Shown: piece after piece, positions 1 through 8,022 of the stretch
Layout: each line of letters opens with the position of its first letter
Position numbering within the stretch: position 1 is the first letter of the stretch
Assembly (NCBI GenBank): GCA_005882415.1
Contig: VBAE01000267.1
Coordinates: 1 to 27,706 of the forward strand
From: Alphaproteobacteria bacterium
GTDB lineage: Bacteria; Pseudomonadota; Alphaproteobacteria; Sphingomonadales; Sphingomonadaceae
Length of the DNA: 27,706 nt
Reading direction: 5' to 3'
Translations under genes and position numbers: made by a program
The notes under the pieces: model-generated
What the model was told of the DNA's origin: nothing
What the model saw: the letters and a program-made list of their open reading frames with translations, nothing else
Databases searched by the model: none

Positions 1-45
1 AGGCGAGGATCGCGGACGGTCACGGAAAGGGCGGGCCGCGCGATT

Positions 46-203
46 CCTCCCCATCGCCAGATGGGGAGGGGGACCCCGTGAAACGGGGTGGAGGGGTAGC
101 TGGCTCCGTCTAGGTGGTTCGCTCGAGAACCTCCAACACCCAGCCTTCTACCCCTCCACCACACTCCGTGTGGTCCCCCTCCCCCCGCTGACGCGCGGGG
201 AGG
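46..203. repeat. Palindromic intergenic repeat, copy 1 (G-run/C-run hairpin family)
   Basis: The left end is a perfect small hairpin (CCTCCCCATC ... GATGGGGAGG), followed by GGGACC and GGTGGAGGGGT. The right end carries the inverted form, ACCCCTCCACCAC ... GTGGTCCCCCTCCCC, ending in a GC-rich CGCGGGGAGG. The same two modules in the same order occur at 5181-5312 with a different central spacer. It sits just beyond the stop codon (205-207) of the formyltransferase gene and could end that transcript. Dispersed non-coding palindromes of this kind are common between sphingomonad genes; I infer no protein product. The first 45 bases of the window lie before it and carry nothing I can assign. Confidence 0.75.
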
Positions 204-204
204 A

Positions 205-1197
205 CTAGCCGCTCCACCCTGCCGCCCTCGCGGCGAGGAGGGAGAGGTCGAGGCCCATCCTCTGCCGGACGGTTCGGAATGCGGTGGCGGGATCTGTCGC
301 GGCGCCATCCACCTCTATCTCGTCCAGAACCAACAGCTTCCCGTCGCCGCAAACGATGGCGGTTCTCGCCCGCCTATCAAGCCGGAGCACATGGCCGGGG
401 ACGGCGTGGAAGTCGCCGAGCGGATGCGACTCGACATGGGCGCTCCAGATGGTGAGCTTGCGCACCGCCCCCCCGCCGCCCTGATCCATGAACCAGCTGT
501 ATGCGCCCGGATAAGGCCGGCCGGAGGCGCGGACGAGGCGGTCGATTGCGGCGGCGTCCGCCTGCCAGTCGATCTCCCCGTCCCGCGGCAGCCGCGGATA
601 GCAATAAGAGGCCTGGCCTTCGTCCTGCGGGACCGGCGCGGCGGTGCCGGTGCGGAACGCCTCGACCGAAGCCAAGACGAGGCGCACCCCGCGCTCCTCC
701 ATCTCCGCCGTCACCTCGCCGATCGTGCTTCGGGGGCCGAGCGGGACGAGCTCCTGAATCACCACCGGACCGCTATCGAGCGAACCCGGCGCCATCACAT
801 GGACGGTGGCACCGATATGCGGCTCGCCGTTCAGGATCGCCCAATTCGCGCAGGCATTGCCGCGATATTTGGGCAGGTGACCGCCGTGGAAATTGAGGAA
901 CCCGTCGCGCGCGGTTGCGATCACCGGCGCCTCAAGCGTGTGCAGCCAGAGCATCGCCACGGCGAGGTCGAGGCGGTAGGCGGCGAGGCGTTCCGGCGCG
1001 TCGATTCGGTTGGTTGCGAAGAAGTCGATACCGCGCTCGGCGGCGAGGGAGCGCATCCGCTCCGACACGTCCTCGACCTCGGGCGAGGCGCCGCAGCAGA
1101 TCACGACCGGTACCCGCACATTCGGGTCGGCCAGCAGCCCTTCGAGCACCCGGAGCCCGAGCCGTCCCCGGCCGAGGAAGCCGACCGTGTAGGTCAT
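205..1197 (-). CDS. Formyl-THF-dependent formyltransferase (sugar or glycan N-formyltransferase type)
   Basis: The 330-residue protein has the formyltransferase fold seen in methionyl-tRNA formyltransferase and in ArnA/VioF-type sugar formyltransferases. The catalytic triad is visible: Asn102 and His104 in NFHGGHLPKYRG, and Asp141 in SLDSGP. A C-terminal FMT_C-like domain begins near RLPRDGEIDW (about residue 205). It would transfer a formyl group from N10-formyltetrahydrofolate to an amino group. It is unlikely to be the housekeeping Fmt: the SLLP motif is replaced by GGHLP, and it is the last gene of a glycosyltransferase/methyltransferase operon, which points to an amino sugar of a surface glycan (inference). 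The ATG lies within an ATGA overlap with the methyltransferase stop, so translation is probably coupled. It looks intact. Confidence 0.85.
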   Translation of the reverse strand: MTYTVGFLGRGRLGLRVLEGLLADPNVRVPVVICCGASPEVEDVSERMRSLAAERGIDFFATNRIDAPERLAAYRLDLAVAMLWLHTLEAPVIATARDGFLNFHGGHLPKYRGNACANWAILNGEPHIGATVHVMAPGSLDSGPVVIQELVPLGPRSTIGEVTAEMEERGVRLVLASVEAFRTGTAAPVPQDEGQASYCYPRLPRDGEIDWQADAAAIDRLVRASGRPYPGAYSWFMDQGGGGAVRKLTIWSAHVESHPLGDFHAVPGHVLRLDRRARTAIVCGDGKLLVLDEIEVDGAATDPATAFRTVRQRMGLDLSLLAARAAGWSG

Positions 1198-1916
1198 CGC
1201 GCCTTGCGGGCGATCAACTCATAGACCCCCTCCTGGCCGTGATAGGTACCCTTGAAGAAGGGGGTTCCGGGCACCTCCCCCGCCACCGCCAGCGTCCCTT
1301 CCGGCCCCACCGCCTCCACTTCGAACCGGGCCGCTGCGCAGTCCCGGACCAGCACCTCCGAGGGGATGACGATCTGCCTCCCCGTGCGTCCGGCGAGCGT
1401 GTCGGCCAGCGCCTGCGCCGCCATCGCCCGCGGGTCGAAAAAAGCGGAGCCGTTATGGCCGTCGATCAGGTTGTGCAGATACCAGCCGAGCCCGTTCCCA
1501 CACACATACAGGCGCCCGTCCGGCCTCAGCACTCGGGCGAACTCCGCGAGGGCCCGGCGGTGGTCGGTGTAATAGAGAACGGAGTAGCAGAATATGCCGT
1601 CGAAACTCTCGTCCGGATAGGGCAAGCGACCGACGCTTCCCCTGGAAACCCGGACGTTGGAGAGGCCGCTCAGCGCCCGCCGGGCGACATCGACGCGGGC
1701 TTCATCCGCATCGATCGCCTCCACCGAGCGGTTCGCCTCCGCAAGGGGCATGGTCCACTGGCCGAAGCCGCAACCCGCGTCGAGCACGTCCCCGAGGCCG
1801 GCGAATCCAGCTGCCCGAATGCGGGCGCGGTAGACCTCGGGGTCGGTGCTCCACACCCGGCGGAAGAAATCGCGATCGTCTCCGGAGAGCCGGTCGCCCA
1901 GCGCGAGGACGCTCAT
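1194..1916 (-). CDS. Class I SAM-dependent methyltransferase
   Basis: The 240-residue protein has the Rossmann methyltransferase core: motif I VLDAGCGFG at residues 44-52, the acidic end of strand 2 in EAIDAD (66-71), and motif IV around FDGIFCYSVLYY (106-117), followed by ALAEFARVLRPDGRL, typical of Methyltransf_11 members. The acceptor cannot be read from the sequence. Its place between a glycosyltransferase and a formyltransferase suggests a sugar or glycan-linked substrate. Both ends overlap neighbours by ATGA (1913-1916 and 1194-1197), so the three frames form one translationally coupled block. The protein is cytoplasmic, with no signal peptide or membrane segment. Confidence 0.85.
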   Translation of the reverse strand: MSVLALGDRLSGDDRDFFRRVWSTDPEVYRARIRAAGFAGLGDVLDAGCGFGQWTMPLAEANRSVEAIDADEARVDVARRALSGLSNVRVSRGSVGRLPYPDESFDGIFCYSVLYYTDHRRALAEFARVLRPDGRLYVCGNGLGWYLHNLIDGHNGSAFFDPRAMAAQALADTLAGRTGRQIVIPSEVLVRDCAAARFEVEAVGPEGTLAVAGEVPGTPFFKGTYHGQEGVYELIARKAR

Positions 1917-2608
1917 CCCACCGCCCTCAACGCCGGCGCCTCGCCGCCGACATAGCGATTCTCGACCAGCGGATGGCGGACGCGCTCGTGGATGCGGGCG
2001 TGCTCTGAGGTGACCGGGTGGTAGAGGTTGATCAGGTCCACTTGCCTGCCGTCGAGGATGCGCGCGTAGACCGACTCGAACAGGAAGCGGGCAGCCTCAT
2101 AGCTGTGATATTTCTCGGCATAGGCCCGGCCCGCGCGCCCCAGCGCCTCGCGCAGGTCCGGCCGGGTCACCAGCAGCCGGAGATTGTCGGCGACATTCTC
2201 GGGCGTGGTCGACAGGATCGGGCACTCATCCAAAAACGAGAAGCGGCGGTAGAGGCGGGTCTGGTGCTCGCTGGCAAGGTTGGTCATCACCGGCAGTCCG
2301 CACGCCATCCCCTCGATCCCGCTCAGCGCATAGCAGCTGTAGATGAGCTGCTCCGCCATGATGTCGACGCCGGCCATCGTCCGGCAGACCTCGTCATTCG
2401 GCACGCCTTCCAGCATGACGAGCTCGACCTGGAGCCCCTCCGCCTGGAGCTTCTCCACCGCTTCGACGATGAACTCCGTGCCCTTGAAGCCGCGATGGTT
2501 GGGGGTGTGGAGGACGCGCACCGGCCCGCTGCGGCCGTCCGCGGCGGAGTAGCTGCCCCGCGGCGCCCACTTCTCGGTGTCGATCGAGAACATCTGCGGC
2601 ATCGTCAC
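1913..2608 (-). CDS. Glycosyltransferase (GT4-like), C-terminal part, downstream of an in-frame TAG
   Basis: This reading frame encodes the nucleotide-sugar-binding half of a GT-B glycosyltransferase: RVLHTPNHRGFKGTEFIVEAV, where the donor-binding domain begins, and the GT4 signature region GIEGMACGLPVMTN. The open frame begins at a GTG (2608), but 13 codons further upstream it runs straight into the TAG that ends the N-terminal part at 2648-3136. The two pieces are in the same frame and together would make about 407 residues, normal for a GT4 enzyme. No good ribosome-binding site precedes 2608, so independent translation is doubtful. It overlaps the methyltransferase by ATGA. It most likely adds a sugar during surface glycan assembly if the gene works at all. 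Confidence 0.75.
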   Translation of the reverse strand: MTMPQMFSIDTEKWAPRGSYSAADGRSGPVRVLHTPNHRGFKGTEFIVEAVEKLQAEGLQVELVMLEGVPNDEVCRTMAGVDIMAEQLIYSCYALSGIEGMACGLPVMTNLASEHQTRLYRRFSFLDECPILSTTPENVADNLRLLVTRPDLREALGRAGRAYAEKYHSYEAARFLFESVYARILDGRQVDLINLYHPVTSEHARIHERVRHPLVENRYVGGEAPALRAVG

Positions 2609-2647
2609 GTCCCAGCGCGGGATGCCGTCGATCAGGAAGCCGGCGAT

Positions 2648-3136
2648 CTAGGAGGCGAGCAAGGCGTGGCGGGTCGAAGTGTCGTCGACCCGCGAATAAA
2701 CGAAGAAGTCCGCGCCGTAGGGTAGGACGATGGTTCGGATGCCGGCGAGCTTCAGCAGCGGCGCCTCCAGCCGCCACAGCGCGCTACGGCCGAGCGCAAA
2801 GCCTTCGAAGGATGTGTGGAGCACCCGCGCGCGGCGCAGCACATAGAGGAAGCCGAGACAGGTGCCGATCCCCATGCGCAGCGTCCGGGGCAGCCGGGCG
2901 GGCGCGAAATCCTGGAAATAGAGATCGAAATCCTCGCGGCGGTTGATGGAGGCGTAATAGCCGCCCATCATCGTCACGCTGTCGCGCCCACCCTCCCTGA
3001 TCGCTTCCGACCAATATTTGTTGTTGATCAGTGGGCTCGACCCCCAGACGAAGCGGGTCCTTCTCCCCGGGAGCAGGGCCGCCGCCACGAACACGGGCAG
3101 CATCGCCAGCACGAGCAGGTTCCAGATCAGGCGCAC
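2648..3136 (-). CDS. Glycosyltransferase (GT4-like), N-terminal part, ending at a premature TAG
   Basis: The piece starts at GTG 3136, two bases after the deacetylase stop. A hydrophobic N-terminus (LIWNLLVLAMLPVFVAAALL) could anchor it to the membrane. RFVWGSSPLINNKYWSEA and later VLPYGADFFVYSR resemble the acceptor-side domain of GT-B glycosyltransferases. Translation stops at TAG (2650-2648) directly after RHALLAS, and the same frame then continues IAGFLIDGIPRWDV into the C-terminal part. In comparable enzymes a helical linker of some tens of residues is expected between these two sequences. I infer a small deletion that joined the ends and created the stop, rather than a simple point mutation; the size of the loss cannot be measured here. 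Confidence 0.7.
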   Translation of the reverse strand: MRLIWNLLVLAMLPVFVAAALLPGRRTRFVWGSSPLINNKYWSEAIREGGRDSVTMMGGYYASINRREDFDLYFQDFAPARLPRTLRMGIGTCLGFLYVLRRARVLHTSFEGFALGRSALWRLEAPLLKLAGIRTIVLPYGADFFVYSRVDDTSTRHALLAS

Positions 3137-3138
3137 GC

Positions 3139-3870
3139 TCAGGCGACCTTGAAACGCGCCGCGACCGCCTCCGGCGAAGCGAGGTCGAGCACCCGTTCCA
3201 GCATGTCGGCCACGCCGGGCACGGCCGCGTTGCGGTGGCCGGCGAGCGCCGATGGATCACGGAAGTCCGGGCGCGCCGCCTCGTAGCGGCTCATATCCTC
3301 GGTGTTGAGGAAGATATGGACCGGGTGGAACGTATAGCCGCGAAGGCCCGGGCGCGGGGCGAGGCTGATCGCGCCGGACGCGGGGCCCGGGCTGCACCAG
3401 AAATTGTCCTGCCACCCATAAGGGATTCGGATCATCCCGGACGTGTCGAGCCAGGGCTGGAGGACCGTCCCATCCGCCTCGGGAATGAAATTGTTCGCCT
3501 CATGGGTGAGGCCGCGACTCCGGAACAGGTCGGAGAGGCGGCAGCTCTGGACCAGCGAGTGGCTTCTCACCGACTTCGCTTCGGGCACGATCTCAAGCAG
3601 CCGGTCGACCACCTCGCCGGCACTCCCCCCATTGGCCCCATTGCCCTGCATCAGCAGCGGCAGGAAATTGGGGTGGATTCCGAGCTCGAAGCGCAAGTTG
3701 GCGCGCAGCCGCCGGAGGATCGGCGTGTCGTGGGTGACGAACCAGGTTGCGGCGACCCCCGCTTCCTCGACCAGGTCCACCGTCGCGGCGATCACCGCGT
3801 CAGGCGCCCAGTCCAGGTCGAAGCTCAGGAAGATGCGCCCGTCCCAGCTCTCCGGCCGGTCGGGCTGCAT
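3139..3870 (-). CDS. Polysaccharide deacetylase-like protein (NodB/WbmS-type)
   Basis: With the ATG at 3870 the protein has 243 residues. FLSFDLDWAPD near the N-terminus holds the paired aspartates (Asp18, Asp20) of the NodB-type metal site, and ELGIHPNFLP (His66) supplies a candidate ligand. ATWFVTHDTP (41-50) is the usual second strand of this fold. The overall pattern resembles the WbmS group of O-antigen-associated deacetylase-like proteins. The frame stays open upstream to 4167, but that extension is arginine-rich and lies opposite the start of the neighbouring gene, so 3870 is preferred. It is probably the first gene of the minus-strand glycan operon; its stop is two bases before the glycosyltransferase start. 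Whether it removes acetyl groups or does related hydrolysis is unknown. Confidence 0.75.
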   Translation of the reverse strand: MQPDRPESWDGRIFLSFDLDWAPDAVIAATVDLVEEAGVAATWFVTHDTPILRRLRANLRFELGIHPNFLPLLMQGNGANGGSAGEVVDRLLEIVPEAKSVRSHSLVQSCRLSDLFRSRGLTHEANNFIPEADGTVLQPWLDTSGMIRIPYGWQDNFWCSPGPASGAISLAPRPGLRGYTFHPVHIFLNTEDMSRYEAARPDFRDPSALAGHRNAAVPGVADMLERVLDLASPEAVAARFKVA

Positions 3871-4023
3871 CTCTGAGGCCTTGGCGAACGCTGGCGGGTT
3901 CGAACGGTCGAACAGGGGAAGGCTCCGGCGGGAGGTTGTGACTCTCACACTGACGCTTTCCCGCCACTTTGCAAGCTCAGCTGTGCTTGCGCGGGCGCGC
4001 GGGAGACGCAACACTCGCACCCG

Positions 4024-5195
4024 ATGAAGCTCGCCGCCCTCCTTCTCCTCCTCGCCTCCCGAAGCATCTGGTTCACGTCTATTTCCGGCTCGACGCATTC
4101 CGGGACCGGCCGCTCTCCCCCGCCTTCCTCGCCGACGCGCAGCGGCAATTCGACGAGGCGCGGGCAAGCGGGGTCAAGCTGGTGCCGCGCTTCACCTATA
4201 ATTTCCCCGCCGGGCTGCCCTTGAAGCCGGGTGACGAGGACGCGCCGCTCCCCCTCGTGCTCCGGCACATCGAGCAGCTGAAGCCGCTGCTGAGGCGCAA
4301 TTCGGACGTTATCGCGTTCATGGAGGCGGGGTTCGTCGGCGCCTGGGGGGAGTGGCATCATTCGACCAGCGGCCTCGATTCGCCCGAGGCCAAAAGGGTG
4401 GTTTTGGAAGCGCTGTTGAAGGCTCTCCCGGCGAGCCGTTTCATCGCCTTGCGCTACCAGCGGGACAAGGTTGCGGGGCCGCAGGCGGCGCGGATCGGCC
4501 ACCACAACGACTGCTTCCTGGCAGCGCGGGAGGATTGGGGCACCTATCGCGGCAGCGACGCCGAAATCGACGCCCAGAAAGCCGAGCTCGCCGCCGACAA
4601 CCGCGTCGTCCCCCAAGGCGGCGAGACCTGCAACGACGGGGTGGAGGCGCAGCCGTACATCCAGTGCCCGCATGCGGTGAGCGAGCTTAAGCGGCTTCAC
4701 TGGAGCCAGCTAAACGCCGACTATCATCCGGGCGTGCTCGGCCTGTGGCGCAAGCAGGGTTGCTATGGCGAGATCGCGCGGCGGTTGGGGTACCGGCTCC
4801 GGCTGGTGTCGGGGTCTTTTCCCGAAGTGGCAGCGGCGGGAGGGGTGTTCGAGGGGTCGGTGCTCGTCGCCAACGACGGCTTCGCCGCGCCCTACAATCG
4901 GCGCGGCGTGGAGCTGGTCCTCCGCCACCGGGAGAGCAGGCGGGAGACCATCCTTCCCCTCCGCGAAGACCCGCGGCAGTGGAGCAGCGGAGAGACGCGG
5001 AAGGTGGTGATCCGAACCCCCCTCCCCGCCGCGCTCGCGCCTGGGACCTACGACCTGCTCCTCAACCTCCCCGACCCCGAGCTCCGCCGCCGTCCCCAAT
5101 ACAACATCCGCCTGGCCAATCGCGGCACCTGGGAAGCAAAGACCGGTTACAACCGCCTGCTGACGTCGGTGACGGTACTGCCTCCCCATCGCTAG
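4024..5195 (+). pseudogene. DUF4874/DUF4832 family protein, frame-disrupted near its N-terminus
   Basis: A plausible start at ATG 4024 gives the lipophilic signal-like start MKLAALLLLLAS, but that frame then becomes nonsense. The conserved domains lie in another frame: LVHVYFRLDAF from about 4068, then FMEAGFVGAWGEWHHS (from about 4320, the DUF4874 signature) and GHHNDCFLAAREDWGTY (from about 4497, DUF4832). That frame is open back to a TTG at 3969 but shows no homologous N-terminus, and the family's usual NPxRGFY-type opening is missing. I infer that a segment between about 4055 and 4068 was lost with a frame change. These proteins are usually exported and often neighbour glycan genes; their activity is unknown. 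The stop codon lies inside the repeat at 5181-5312. Confidence 0.7.
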
Positions 5196-5312
5196 ATGGG
5201 GAGGGGGACCAGCGAAGCTGGTGGAGGGGTGACCAAACGCCGACTCCGAGCCAGATCACCCCTCCACCACCTTCGGTGGTCCCCCTCCCCCCGAGCTACG
5301 CTCGCGGGGAGG
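5181..5312. repeat. Palindromic intergenic repeat, copy 2, between convergent genes
   Basis: It has the same organisation as the element at 46-203: a CCTCCCCATC/GATGGGGAGG hairpin, GGGACC...GGTGGAGGGGT, a short spacer, then the inverted ACCCCTCCACCAC...GTGGTCCCCCTCCCC and a GC-rich tail. It lies between two convergent genes and overlaps the end of both: the TAG of the DUF4832 gene (5193-5195) and the TAG of the alpha-galactosidase gene (5298-5296) are both inside it. The strong dyads could act as a two-way terminator. Confidence 0.8.
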
Positions 5313-7173
5313 CAGAGAGGGCGGCCTCGCCCCATACCACTGAGGTTGGTTGACCTTCGCCACGCACCACGAGTTCGACGATCTTCACGCCGCTGACGTC
5401 CGCACTGATTGGCACCGGCGCCGCGCCCGCAGTCAAAGCCGCGGTGGAAGCCAACAACCGCCCGTCGCCATAGACGTAGAAACGCACCTTCGCCGCTGGA
5501 TTGCGCGTCCAATCGTCCACCCCCACCACAGCGGAGAAGCGGCGGGCGCCGGCATTCCGCACCTCCAGCCGCGACCCAGAGAGGATGCCGATCCCCGAGC
5601 CAAACCGCCTTCCCGCCACCTGCAGCGGCTGGCCATAAGGCGAAGCATCCGCCTGCGCCCCGCCCCAGCCGGCATAGTTTGGCCGCTCCCCGGACGAGCG
5701 CGAGCCGGACCAGGGGCTGAGCGCTCGGTGGATCATCGGGTCCGGCTCCGGATTCACTACCCCGTCCTCGGCGACATTCACGTTTCCAGGGAGCTCGGAG
5801 AGGTACATGCCGTCGGCCAGCGCGCGGGTCCCGGAGGCCCGAAACAGGCGGGTCTCGCGGGGCGCCAACGTGAAGCTGCGCTCGCCGGTGAAGGGGGCGA
5901 GTGCCTCCTTGCTCCACAAGTCCTTGAGCTGGATCGGCGACTCGGAAGCGAACTTCAGATGATCGGCGGTCAGCGTAGCTTCGACCGGCGCGAGGCCGCG
6001 GTTGAACAGGGCAACCGCCTTGCTCCCGTCGCTCAGAGTCTTGACGATGATCTGGAGGTCGTCGCTGTCATAGGCGATCACGCCCTGGTGCCCGCCCGAA
6101 TCCTGGTTGATCGCTACGACGTCGGCATTGCCCCAGATGTCGAGCAGCGACTTGGGGGCGTTCCGCAAATCGTAGCCGATCAGAAGCGGAGCGTTGGCGA
6201 TCGCCCATAAGGAGAAGTGGGAGCGCGCCTCGACGAGGTGGTTCTCGTCGAAATCGCCGGCGCCGATGAACAGCATGTCGGGGTCGTTCCACCCGCCCGG
6301 CTGGGCGTAGAGGGCGCGGCCCGAGGCGCTGTCGAACGTGTGCAGCATCCGGCTCCAATTGGGCGTGATGTCGTCGCTGGTGCGCCAGAGATTGCCGACC
6401 TGCTTGCCCCAGGCGCGGACGTTCGCCTGGCCCCAGGCGCAGATCGAGAAGACATAGTCGCCATCCGGATTGTAGCGGGCCAGCGCGTCGGCGACCTCGG
6501 TATAGAGGCCGCGCACCTTCACGATGTCGGTCCGCGCCGGACCGCCGCGGTCGATCAGCGGGACGAGCGGACGGTAGCCCTGGCTCAGCACATGGTCGCG
6601 GCCCGGCGCGTAATCGGTGAGGCCGCAGGAATCGACCTTGATATAGTCGAAGCCCCAGTCCGCGAAGAACAAGCGGATGTCGCCGTCGATATGGCCGTAG
6701 AGGCCGACCTCCCGCTCCTCCGCCGTGCCGACGGGCAGGTTGGGCGACTTCAGATCATAGGCTTGGGAGCATGCGTTGCGGCCGAGATCGGTGTAGATGC
6801 CGGCCTTGAGACCCATAGAGTGAAGCTTGTCGGTGAACGGCCGGAAGCCCCCGCCCGCGGCGCTCGGGAAGATGGCGGTGCGGACCTGCAGCCGCCCGTC
6901 CGAGACCCGCCGCTTCAGCCACCAGCCGTCGTCGATATTTACGTAGCGATAGCCGAGCTTTGCAAGCCCCGTATCCACCAGCGCCTGCGCCGCGCCGAGC
7001 ACCTTCTCCTCATTGACCTCGGTCCGGAACGCATTCCAGCTGTTCCAACCCATCGGAGGAGTCGCCGCAGCCCCGCGCGTGTTCGCGGTCCAGCGGCCGG
7101 TGGGCGCCAAGGGATCGGCGGCGGTGGCGGCGGTAGCGGAGAGCGCCAGCGCCGCCGCGATCAGAAGCCGCAT
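5296..7173 (-). CDS. GH27 alpha-galactosidase with C-terminal NPCBM-like domain
   Basis: The 625-residue protein has a Sec signal peptide (residues 1-19, ending ATAATA). GH27 hallmarks are clear: MGWNSWNAF (41-49), NIDDGWW (79-85), the nucleophile Asp181 in DYIKVDSCG, the acid/base Asp268 in RTSDDI, and GGWNDPDML (293-301). A C-terminal beta domain to about residue 470 is followed by an NPCBM-like carbohydrate-binding module. It would remove terminal alpha-galactosyl residues in the periplasm or outside the cell. The start overlaps the DUF1080 stop by one base (TGATG), so the two are co-translated; a longer upstream frame exists but lacks the signal peptide. The last few residues are encoded within the palindromic repeat. 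Confidence 0.93.
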   Translation of the reverse strand: MRLLIAAALALSATAATAADPLAPTGRWTANTRGAAATPPMGWNSWNAFRTEVNEEKVLGAAQALVDTGLAKLGYRYVNIDDGWWLKRRVSDGRLQVRTAIFPSAAGGGFRPFTDKLHSMGLKAGIYTDLGRNACSQAYDLKSPNLPVGTAEEREVGLYGHIDGDIRLFFADWGFDYIKVDSCGLTDYAPGRDHVLSQGYRPLVPLIDRGGPARTDIVKVRGLYTEVADALARYNPDGDYVFSICAWGQANVRAWGKQVGNLWRTSDDITPNWSRMLHTFDSASGRALYAQPGGWNDPDMLFIGAGDFDENHLVEARSHFSLWAIANAPLLIGYDLRNAPKSLLDIWGNADVVAINQDSGGHQGVIAYDSDDLQIIVKTLSDGSKAVALFNRGLAPVEATLTADHLKFASESPIQLKDLWSKEALAPFTGERSFTLAPRETRLFRASGTRALADGMYLSELPGNVNVAEDGVVNPEPDPMIHRALSPWSGSRSSGERPNYAGWGGAQADASPYGQPLQVAGRRFGSGIGILSGSRLEVRNAGARRFSAVVGVDDWTRNPAAKVRFYVYGDGRLLASTAALTAGAAPVPISADVSGVKIVELVVRGEGQPTSVVWGEAALSASPRA

Positions 7174-7961
7174 CAATGCGGCTGCGCGGCCGGGCCGAGC
7201 TCGCGTACCCAGATGTTCCTGAAGCTGATCGGAGCGCTCGGATCGCCATGCGCCTGGAGCTTGATCGGCGAGGGGCCGTGAGCGTGATATTCCGGCTTGC
7301 CCCGATAGGTCGTCTCGCCGGCGAGGACGACGTCGTTCTGGACCAGCACGCCATTGTGGAAGGCAGTGAGCCGCGCCGGGCTCGTCACCGCCCCGTTCGA
7401 ATCGAAGGTCGGCGCGATCCAGACCACGTCGTACGTCTGCCACTGGCCCGGCGGGCGCATCGCATTGGCGAGCGGCGGGAACTGCTTGTAGACGCTCGCC
7501 GCCTGGCCGTTGACGTAGGTCTTGTTGTTGAAGCTATCCATGATCTGGAGCTCGTAGCCAGCATCGCCGCCGCCGGTCGACGCCATGAACAGGCCGCTAT
7601 TACCCCGGCCCTGCCCTTCGCCGACGATCCCTGCCGGCACTCTCCATTCGAGGTGGAGCTGATAGCTTCCGAAGCTGCGCCGGGTCTGGATATTCCCCGC
7701 TTTCTTGTCGACGGTCATCACCCCGTCCTTGAAGGCCCAGCCGGCGGGCTTGCCGTCCATCGCCGCCCACTCACCCAGGCCCTGACTGCCTAGCAGCACT
7801 ACCGCATCCGAAGGCGGCGCGACATCGACATAAGCCCCGGGCGTGACGACGGCGGGTACGGGCGACCAGACCTCCGTATCCTCTGGGCGAGCTTCGGGTT
7901 GGGCGAGTGCGGCGAGCGCGGCGGCGGCGAGGAGAATCGTCATGACGTGAGACTTGCGCAT
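7173..7961 (-). CDS. DUF1080 (3-keto-disaccharide hydrolase family) secreted protein
   Basis: The protein is 262 residues from ATG 7961, or 256 from ATG 7943; both give a signal peptide (ILLAAAALAALA). The concanavalin-like DUF1080 fold shows in SFGSYQLHLEWRVP (96-109), NSGLFM (121-126), GYELQIMDS (135-143) and the final ISFRNIWVREL (245-255). Members of this family have been shown to cleave 3-keto-glycosides, and the name of the Pfam family was changed accordingly. The next gene is an alpha-galactosidase joined by TGATG, and the divergent gene 61 bases away is a GMC oxidoreductase of the type that makes keto-sugars, so a role in cleaving oxidised glycosides fits well. The substrate is not known. 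Confidence 0.85.
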   Translation of the reverse strand: MRKSHVMTILLAAAALAALAQPEARPEDTEVWSPVPAVVTPGAYVDVAPPSDAVVLLGSQGLGEWAAMDGKPAGWAFKDGVMTVDKKAGNIQTRRSFGSYQLHLEWRVPAGIVGEGQGRGNSGLFMASTGGGDAGYELQIMDSFNNKTYVNGQAASVYKQFPPLANAMRPPGQWQTYDVVWIAPTFDSNGAVTSPARLTAFHNGVLVQNDVVLAGETTYRGKPEYHAHGPSPIKLQAHGDPSAPISFRNIWVRELGPAAQPH

Positions 7962-8022
7962 CGCGCCGCCAGCCGCAAGGATGTCGTTGCCGGCGCCGCA
8001 AGAAGCGCCAAAGGGGAGCGGG

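Noticed and set aside
391..1224. Long plus-strand open frame opposite the formyltransferase
   Set aside because: It is a reverse-strand shadow in high-GC DNA: no conserved motifs, His/Arg/Asp-rich composition, and the minus strand has clear catalytic residues.
4022..4167. N-terminal extension of the deacetylase gene to 4167
   Set aside because: It is arginine-rich without homology and would lie opposite the signal peptide of the divergent gene; ATG 3870 directly precedes the conserved fold.
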